A program made the position numbers and the translations under genes. DNA of 64,000 nucleotides from Plasmopara viticola (lineage: Eukaryota > Oomycota > Peronosporomycetes > Peronosporales > Peronosporaceae): positions 992,001 through 1,056,000 of the forward strand of contig MBPM02000005.1 of NCBI GenBank assembly GCA_001695595.3, in the 5' to 3' direction. Of the stretch, positions 56,490 through 64,000 are shown piece after piece. The stretch's first letter is position 1. Each line of letters begins with the position of its first letter. Under the pieces are notes generated by a model. It was not told the origin of the DNA, did no database searches, and saw nothing but the letters and a program-made list of their open reading frames with translations.

Positions 56490-59200
56490 TTTACAGGTAT
56501 CGACGGATCACGAGGGCTAGCTAGCCCATTCAATTATAATGCCGAGACCTCTATCAAGGTAGCAGCATTGCTTAGTGCGATCTCGATGCATAGATGATGC
56601 TGCTCCAGCGTTTTGGTACACCCATACGCACACGGTGAAGCACGTGTTTGACGACGCAATTTAGTCGCTCAGTCTGATCATCGCTCTGAGGATGGTCTGC
56701 AGTAGTCTGCGCGAGAAGCTTAATGCACTTCAATTGAAATGTCCGCAAAGCGAGGTGTTGGTCCAAAGTGCTTGAATCTGGGGGTCCATGAAAGCAAAAG
56801 ACACGAACGAAACGCTGTGGTGATGTATCGACAAGGTCGCCTGTACCAGGTACATCCAATTTGTACTTAATTGGTCAGCAAAAGCTACAATATCAGAGTT
56901 GGCTACCGATTTAACAGGCCAACACAGTAAAAACATGCCAGTGAAATACCAAAAGCACAGTGGCACCTACTATCCTACCAATGCTTTGGCACTCGGCTTT
57001 AAAATTCTCACCTTCAATAATTTGCACTTAAGGCTTTGTATCGACCTTATTTTTGTAAATTTACCCAGTAAGGTCGTCAATATGCTTTGGATCCTGCTTG
57101 TGTGGGCCAGCGCATACGTTGTCCTGCGTATAAGAGCGTCGCTAAGCACATTAAGCTAGGCAGGCTCTATACTTAGTGCGTAAGTTAACTTGCTAATGAT
57201 CGCATTTGTATTGCGAATCATTGGATAGAATGGTGTGTGTTTATCGTCGTCTTTAGATATGTATGGTAAAAAGACTACAAAGGGCGTCGAATCCATGAGA
57301 TGCACATGAAACCTATCTAGTGCTTTCTTTATGGCAAAAAAACTCCATGCAAAGAGCGAGTTTGTTTTGTTGGACAATTCGGACCGGACCGATGTGACCG
57401 CGCATTACCGTCATCAACAAGTTTTGAATAGATAGTATAGTCGAGAGCGATACAAATGATACTAAACGGCTTTAATTAGTCTAGCAAAGCCAGAAGTGTG
57501 CCTGTTGAAGGCATATTTCATATGTCCGGTTGGTAGCTTTCCCACTAATCCTTTTTTTGGCTAGGCTCTGTAAGTCTCTATTAGCTTGCACTGTATTTGT
57601 GCAGAAAATTGATAGGCGTGATCATTTAAATTTTCTTAAGAAGATGGCGTTGACCAAGTCAAGAGTTTTAAGGTATACTCAATACCATGACTGCTACAAA
57701 AGCAGCTGAGGCCTCTAATTTTCTCTCCTTTGCTGCATGTATAATGAGTTGGCAAAATACTTTGAATAAAATGAGAATTGCGTGTCCAAACGATTAAATA
57801 TCGCCGGTGCGTTTGATAAGTATTCACTTACATGCTAGATGTACCAACCGCCCTAGGTTACATCTATGACAAACTTGGTTATTTATCCATTTCGGTCTCA
57901 AAATTGACAATAATTTGAATCAGTCGTAGCAAAAGTCAAAATTAATTGTGTTTTAATTGGACATTTGTACCCGATGCTTAATGGACAGGCGTCGAATTAT
58001 TTCTCAACGACGGTCTCCTTTTATGTGTTTGATAGTATTCATCTACTCAACTCAGTCTACTGTACAACGTACACCCATACATCTTTTTAGCAGCAAGTTC
58101 TAAAATAAAATGGTATTTGTGCAGATTGCTCAGCTTCTTTTGAGCCTAAATAATCTTGTAGAAATCTCTACATCTGCAGCTAGCCATTTTTTTTACTTTT
58201 AGCATAAAAAGCAGCGATGAGCTCAAACTGCTTTCGCATTCTGGTCATTGCCTGGTGACACAATAATTCGTGCCTGACGTATGACCAATCTCGTGTTTTT
58301 ATGCTTTGATGGTTTTAAGGAGCATTTGTGTATTATTTAAACAATTGTAATACTTTAAAAATCATATGCCCAGACGTCATGTACAATGTCTGTAAGGCTT
58401 ATCTACGACACCTTTGTTCAGAACAGAAAATGCAGTTATACCCTCAGCAATACTTTCCGCTGAAAACACCTCTAAGATAATTCCGTATTTCAATTTCGCA
58501 AAGTGCTCAATAGCTTCAAGCTTTGAGGCTTTATGATTCTGTCATTTCAAAAAGTATTTACAATTAGGGTGAACATGCTGTGAGACAACGACTATCCAAG
58601 CTATTGTCATCTGTGTAGAAAACTATTGACTAATTGGGGGTGGCACCCAAACTTTGATTTCGTATTGTAATTTCATACACTTCTAGCGGGCAATGTAACT
58701 TACGCTCGGTGCTACGTCTTATCCACTGTATCTTGTGGACCCATATCACCCACTTGCTAAACTTTGTTATTGTTAATTTATAGTAATGAGTTCTTTTCGG
58801 TGGAATTGTGCTACTTACCGTGTCTCGCGGACCCACTACATGATCCACCTACGGAGTTATGCTAATAAATTTGCTTCTAATACGCTATTCTGAGCGATCT
58901 TGGCAGCTGATGCTGCCAGCAAAATTCGTTTATCCGCTAATGTTCTCACACATACGTGGGTAGTATAAACACTACTTTAAAAACCTTCCATATTTATATT
59001 GGATGTATACTTGCCAAGGCTGTCTCTGCATGACAAAATCGATGCGAACATACTAATAAATTCTTACTGCACAAGATTGGGTGATTAACAGACATGGATT
59101 CACCCACTAACTAAACCAGAAATTGTGCATTCCTCAAACCATTGCATTCCAAGGATGATGTCATTTTTGTCCATGTCAAAGACAAGTAATGACTTCGTCA
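56490..59200 (-). mobile_element. Ty3/gypsy relic, minus strand (protease to integrase)
   Basis: In element order on the minus strand: protease DMDKNDIILGMQWFEE at 59.10-59.19 kb; linker block homologous to 44.1 kb at 58.39-58.43; RNase H tail LNVLSDALIRRTTYALAHT at 57.09-57.17; integrase pieces FADQLSTNW and VQATLSI at 56.75-56.90; and TADHPQSDDQTERLN at 56.63-56.71. The order and spacing (about 2.5 kb) fit a single collapsed element. Stops and frameshifts throughout. Confidence 0.75.
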
Positions 59201-61930
59201 TCCAATCTCATAGCCAGATATAGCTCGACCCAAGACGCAATTATTCAGTAGAACTAAAAAAAGACATATTACGTTGCTATTTTTGTAAAGAAAGACTCAA
59301 AGTGTTAAACTGACTGCATTCGTTCGTTGGCGTGCAAATTTTTGCGACGCGCCAGGGTTTACCAAGACTCCGACCAGCTTTGCAAAATTTTGTGGGCTTG
59401 TGTGCTCAACCAGCAGTGATGAAATAATATAGCTCTCAGGACGTATCAACGATATATCCGCATAAAAACTTAGTATTGGGCCAGCACCCCTAATGGTGCC
59501 TCCAATCTTAGAGCATGGCTTTTAGCAGCGACTCTACTAAGCCTTTGCCAAGACGAATGTCTACTACGTCGGTCCCCTTTGAAACAGGCACGGAGTATAA
59601 AGTCTTACTTACCGCAACCAAAGTAGCTATTGATGCTTTAATCGACAGCACGTAGGCTTCTTGGGACTGACGTCGAGAAGGTCAACCGCAGACACCGAAA
59701 AATTGGTGCCATAAGACAACGAACTGCCTTCCATGTAATTTCGGAGGTGCAAGCTTATTTGTGGCTGTTTTTTTTTCAAAAGCGACTTGCACTACATTTA
59801 ACGTAGTTTCTGCTCGCACTCTGAAGAATTAAATGCGGGGCGTTTCTACCCTTATACTGTCCACAGACTGACTTGTTCGTATAAGAGCACTCCGCCGTCG
59901 ACTCTCTAAATTTATGTATCTATGTATAAAATTAACGCCTAGGGAAAACCGTAGATGCTGGCAAAACATACTGACCTGAACGGTATTTGCTGTGTTTCCG
60001 GGACAGAAAATAGTCTACACGTGTTGGTCCCCAACTTTCATCTCAGCCTCCGCGGATAAGAGTGCGAATACCACGCACACCAAATAAATTCCTTATTAAT
60101 TTCTTCTAAATTTGATAGGAAAGGTTTAAGCTTTTTTGCCTTAGAGTTCCAGCAGCATACCCACAGCCGGCGCTGCTGCCGGGGCTGTTAGAGTATGTGC
60201 AGCCTAATCTCTTGAGTGATAGACTTTGCTTGTAAATCTTGAACGCCGTAAGTATTAAAGCGTCTCGACAGCATAGAAGACCGCAAATGAGGTTTTCTCT
60301 CTAATTTTATGGAAGCTGGTAGACCTTCCGAACAGTGCGAACAACGCGCCCAACAGATGCAAGAAGGAGACTGGATCCAATTTGGAGCCCTTTAAGAGGG
60401 TTCAACCAGAAAAATTACCCGGGTGTTGATAACAAGTGCTCCAGGTGTGATAAAATTTAATAGCACCTCGCGCGGTGTTGGCGCGAAGATAGATAGACGT
60501 GAATGAAAAGAGATTGTGAGCTTGCCATTTAAATGACGAAAGTTTCTTGAAGCATCTTGTCCTTCCTATGATTCGGTGTATGACTTCGGTGTAACTCAGT
60601 ATGAAAATCGGTATCAATACTGGAAAGGTGTGAAAAATATTCTTTTTGGATGAGGTCTCTATCATAGCGTAATAAATCCATAAGTTTTTTCTTCACCTAA
60701 TCACTTGTTACAAAATAATAAGTCCTTTATAGGCCATGATTTTTCTTCGGTTGGTCTTATGTACATTAAACAACTAACAACGAGTACTTACTTAAGTTTC
60801 TTGTCAGCTGACTACCACCACGGTACTGAAGAGAGAGAACTCTGTACTTTTTTCCCAAACAATTCACTCAATCGAGTAGGCTCTACGAATTCGAGCCTTT
60901 TTGTTTCTAGTCGTGACGACATCAGCGAAAATAAAAAAAATAAGTCGGTGTAATTTTCTTTATATGAACAAGGAGTAATGGAAAATTATTGAACAGAATC
61001 TCACTGACTAAAGCGACGCTAAAGCTTTGGCTTATACAAGGATATTTTGCAATTGACCAAATTGGTAGTAGACATCAATGATCGTGCTTGAACAGTGCGA
61101 TTGCGTGAATAGGCTCAGTTAAAGTCCTAACCATTCGCAATCGTCAATAAATTCTTTTATCATGTACAGTCTGGTGAGTCTCGTTAAGTTCTTGCCAAAC
61201 CGTTTTATGATTTCTCCTTGCCGCGAGTCTTACTTATAGCCTGCATACAATCATAGTCGTCGGTACTAAATGCGTTCTCTTTTCGTAAGCTACAAATCTT
61301 GGCATGTAGCGGTAGTAAACTTGATCATATATCCAAACCGCTTTGCTGCTTTTTCACTATTGCCATTTTAAGCACTACACCTTTAAAGCGACTGCTGCAT
61401 CTATTGCACCAAATACGCTGCTTACGCGGGCATCATCAGCCCAGCAAATGCCTTTCTCATTGTGCCACTAATTTCTTCGATATAACACCATAAATTTCAA
61501 TTTATATATTTTTTTGTGGGATGGCCGTCTGTCTGATCAAATTTTCTGATTACGACTTCTTCTGATGTGCTTTTTTATATAGCTAGTATTTTTTAGCCAA
61601 ATGACACGATTATCATTGCCACCAAATACAATAAATCGTACAACTTTGATTTGGCCATCCAATCTATCTAATTTTTCCCTCCCTACTCGTCAACTCCTCT
61701 TTTTTCACACGCTACGCACAACAACTATATTGTGCAAGCATTATTTTGAAAATTTGACTAATCGATCCAAATACTCGCCTTTCTAGATTGTGCACGATTA
61801 CACCAGATATAGATGGCATACATACTAACTAAAGGTCCATTCTGAGCAGCTTTGGAAATAAATGGGCGGTTTATATTTGATGTCAGAAAAAACGCTTTTA
61901 CTCTTTCTCAAAATTAGTTATAATTCTCAC
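59201..61930. other. Gene-free interval
   Basis: AT-rich DNA with no ORF above about 90 codons and no motif. The part next to 59.2 kb may be the 5' portion (gag, LTR) of the gypsy relic, but I see no proof. Confidence 0.4.
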
Positions 61931-61941
61931 CGGCCAGTCAT

Positions 61942-62266
61942 GTAATGTAATGTATTACGTTATCGCGTTGCCAAGGTATGCACGTGCTAGGCTCAGTCTG
62001 GCTAGTCCACGGCATAGAGTGGTGTCCGCATACGTCGAGTCTCGTTCGGCGGGCAGTGCAGCCAGCACCGAGGTCTTGAGGGTCTTCCATTGGTTTGTTT
62101 ATCTCTGACTTGGTAAGAGCCCAGGTGGCGCCCGGTGCTGGAGACCGTCGCGTCGAGGGTGAGACTCGTTAGAGACCTGCAGATGCCCGAGAGCAACTGC
62201 CCGAAGCGCGCGAGCATTTAGCCCCCGCGCTTGGAAGGAAGGCGTCACCCCAACCTTTTCCAAGCG
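61942..62266 (-). mobile_element. SINE-like LINE derivative, copy 4
   Basis: 325 bp with an 11-bp target-site duplication CGGCCAGTCAT (61931-61941 and 62267-62277). Minus strand starts CGCTTGGAAAAGGTTGGGGT and ends AACGCGATAACGTAATACAT with ATTAC repeats. Same internal structure as the copies at 18.5 and 27 kb. It ends 217 bp from the stop of the CAP gene. Confidence 0.93.
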
Positions 62267-62482
62267 CGGCCAGTCATATAAATTGAAAATTTGCTATCCT
62301 TTGAATTCACGATCAGCCCTCGTTAAAGCACGACATTGTGCCATAAGCCAAAAGACATTAAACGACTCGGTGTCATAAAGCGTTATGGCTTGGTATTAAA
62401 GGACCTTTTTAAACGAGCTAAGTGTTGTAACTATAATATTCGAGAATAACTAAAGATTGAAAAAAAAATATCCGAGCCAATT

Positions 62483-63118
62483 TTAACGCTCGTTGGGCAA
62501 CACAACCGTCGAGTTCTCGGTTAAATTCATCGTCGACTTTGGAATTGAGAGCGTGTCTTCGACGTACGCGACAGTTTCACAGCTGCATTTCTCGGTGCTT
62601 CCTTTGGCAAAATCTTGTGTCCAGTAATGTTTGTACGTGCTACTACTGTTGTAGGCGTACGCGATGCTGAACATGGTGTAATCGCCCAAAATGTTGGCCC
62701 GATGGCCGGCAGAATTCATCCAAGAATTCATGACAGTAGCGACATTCACTTGACCTGCTGCAACGTTTTCAGCCACCCGAGTCCATTTGTACCCTGTTGC
62801 AGTAATTCGCATTGCCATTGTCGAGCCGTCCGATCCTGTGTGCCCAATAAAGTTATTCGCGGCCATATCAGTCGAGTGACGCATTGATGCCACCATCAGT
62901 TTCGTGCTTATACACAAAGCAGAGAGTCCATTGGAAGTGCGTTGAGCGTTCACGCTTGCCAACATGTTCGACACATACTGTCTCGTTGACGTGTACGTTG
63001 CCTCGAAATCACTCGATTCATGGCGAAGATAGCTCAAAACATCGGAATTAGCACGTCCGATATAGGTAAAGCCTATGGCGAGCACAATTCCCAGCGATGT
63101 TTTAAAGCAGGTCATCAT
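62483..63118 (-). CDS. Secreted CAP-domain (SCP/PR-1, YkwD-type) protein
   Basis: 211 residues. A hydrophobic leader (residues about 5-20, cleavage plausible after GRANS) marks secretion. The CAP fold follows: VNAQRTSNGL (57-65), MRHSTDMA (79-86), IGHTGSDGS (91-99), AENVAAGQ (116-123), WMNSAGHRANIL (133-144) and YWTQDF (165-170). His81, Glu117 and His139 match the conserved CAP cavity residues; the pattern is closer to the bacterial YkwD subgroup than to plant PR-1. Two Cys (178, 180) and Asn-x-Ser/Thr sites lie in the tail. CAP proteins bind sterols/lipids or act as extracellular effectors; oomycetes carry PR-1-like families. Start: tandem ATG ATG at 63118; both fit. It lies 186 bp downstream of the propeller gene, same strand. 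Confidence 0.92.
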   Translation of the reverse strand: MMTCFKTSLGIVLAIGFTYIGRANSDVLSYLRHESSDFEATYTSTRQYVSNMLASVNAQRTSNGLSALCISTKLMVASMRHSTDMAANNFIGHTGSDGSTMAMRITATGYKWTRVAENVAAGQVNVATVMNSWMNSAGHRANILGDYTMFSIAYAYNSSSTYKHYWTQDFAKGSTEKCSCETVAYVEDTLSIPKSTMNLTENSTVVLPNER

Positions 63119-63304
63119 CTTTGATGCTCGTTGATGACTTACAAGTCGTAATTTGAAATGGTAAGTTAGCAGTCCATGCTAAAAAATGTTAATGATTCGA
63201 CGCCTGGGCAACCGTAGTTTGTCCGATAACCTTGTATTCTATTGTTAGAGCGGCTACTTCGAATACTTACCAAATCGCTTGAGCAAAATAGATTGGTGCG
63301 TTGG

Positions 63305-64000
63305 CTACTCTAACGCATACATAATAATGTGATATCCACCTCCTTGAATCGATGATTGCTTGACAAGATCGTCCAGATATTCCATGGCTGGCGCACTTAG
63401 TTCGTTTACAATGTTTGTCGCCTCTGAGCCTTTGGACACCCGACCAGTGTACTCTGAGAAGTAGTAATTTTGCGCGAGCTCGTTCAATTCACCATCTTCA
63501 GAGCCAAGCACGATGCTGCGGGGCCAACTATGTCATCAATTCAGCAACTAGTAAGCAGCGTTTTTTTTTAAATCCCAAGTAAAAATACAGACCTTAATTT
63601 CGAATTTGCAGTGCCACCTACTACAACCAGGGGTTGAAAGTCACGACGGAGAGCTCTCACGACAATGTTCGTATTGGTTTCGCACCAGTAAAGATATCTG
63701 TAACAATAAACAATACTATTGTAAGCTATTTCTCAAAGAATTTGCAACTTGAGCTTACTTGGAGTCAACGGCAATGCCATCCAGCCTCGTCATCGACGTT
63801 CGCGTTATGATCCGACGGACTTTCACTTTATGAGGTTCGTCGAGGAAATCGTTTGAAAAGACATTGGGTTTATGACGTGATGAAAACGTCTTGCTAAGGT
63901 CTGCTTGGAAGATTCGACCAGTCTTTTCGGTGAAAAAAAGAATGTGTTTTGTAGTGTCCAAAGCTAAACCTCGAGGGGACCTGAGACCACTTAGAAGTAC
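63305..64000 (-). CDS. NHL/YWTD-type beta-propeller protein, 3' end (partial)
   Basis: Runs off the right edge, so the N-terminus is missing. Exons on the minus strand: 64000-63759, 63697-63593 and 63515-63305, with GT-AG introns of 61 and 77 bp; phases join exactly (AA/A and AG/C). The product carries two blade signatures: RGLALDTTKHILFFTEKTG and LDGIAVDSK-YLYWCETNTN, the LDL-receptor class B / NHL pattern of propeller blades, then a C-terminal tail ending IIMYALE. This suggests a secreted or membrane-anchored extracellular propeller; the anchor, if any, lies outside the window. The reading through both splice sites makes the gene model strong; function unknown. Confidence 0.8.
63516..63592 (-). 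other. 77-bp intron of the propeller gene
   Basis: Donor AAG/GTCTGT, acceptor CCGCAG/CATC, with a T-free purine-poor 3' tract and an ACTAG/CTGAATTGATG stretch that could hold the branch point. Removal restores the frame. Confidence 0.65.
63698..63758 (-). other. 61-bp intron of the propeller gene
   Basis: Donor CCAA/GTAAGC, acceptor TTACAG/ATATC. Splicing joins DS-K to YLYW, the core of a propeller blade. Confidence 0.75.

Noticed and set aside
56572..56859. 95-codon minus-strand ORF as an intact gene
   Set aside because: TADHPQ...QTER identifies it as a gypsy integrase scrap; flanks continue the element in other frames.

Overview
The window looks like a piece of an oomycete genome (Phytophthora / downy-mildew type). 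This is inferred from compact, mostly intronless genes, the three introns I can place (55, 61 and 77 bp, all GT-AG), initiator-like promoter motifs of the oomycete kind, and long AT-rich gene-poor tracts full of decayed Ty3/gypsy elements and small LINE-derived elements. No bacterial or viral operon structure, CRISPR array, tRNA or rRNA was seen.

Layout. 0-3.9 kb is a tight gene island: a CLN3/battenin membrane protein (minus) and a NOSIP-type ubiquitin ligase (plus) share a 95-bp divergent promoter, and NOSIP converges on a two-exon gene with a GCN2/HisRS anticodon-domain-like C-terminus. 3.9-14.8 kb is essentially gene-free, with a 3 x 100-bp tandem repeat and a near-perfect hairpin. 14.8-30.2 kb carries four members of a small, very basic, unrecognised protein family: two 127-aa type A and two 132-aa type B, the B pair being a tandem duplication. 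They are separated by decayed sequence and three SINE-like elements. 30.3-46.1 kb is repeat territory: gypsy relics, two internally deleted LINEs with clean target-site duplications, and an unassigned pseudogene. 46.7-53.3 kb is a second gene island on the minus strand: a leucine-zipper protein with an NTF2/SnoaL-like C-terminus, preceded by a 1791-residue coiled-coil protein with an internal GOLD domain. 54.6-59.2 kb holds more minus-strand gypsy remains. 61.9-64 kb has a last SINE-like element, a secreted CAP-domain protein and the 3' end of an NHL/YWTD-type beta-propeller gene that runs off the window.

Most noteworthy: (1) the four-member basic-protein family, whose C-terminal block is strongly constrained (VSG-K/R-x-VPLT, MW, terminal YR) and whose members carry shared short promoter motifs; (2) a nested series of non-LTR elements, from LINE to deleted LINE to about 325-bp SINE-like element, all retaining the same 5' and 3' ends and most with 9-16 bp target-site duplications; (3) a mirrored 9-bp element 15-16 bp upstream of both start codons in the CLN3/NOSIP promoter; (4) fold-back sequences at 7.3 and 46.2 kb and a head-to-head pair of SINE-like elements at 27 kb. 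Starts given here are the first ATG in frame; several longer open frames begin only at non-ATG codons and were shortened accordingly.
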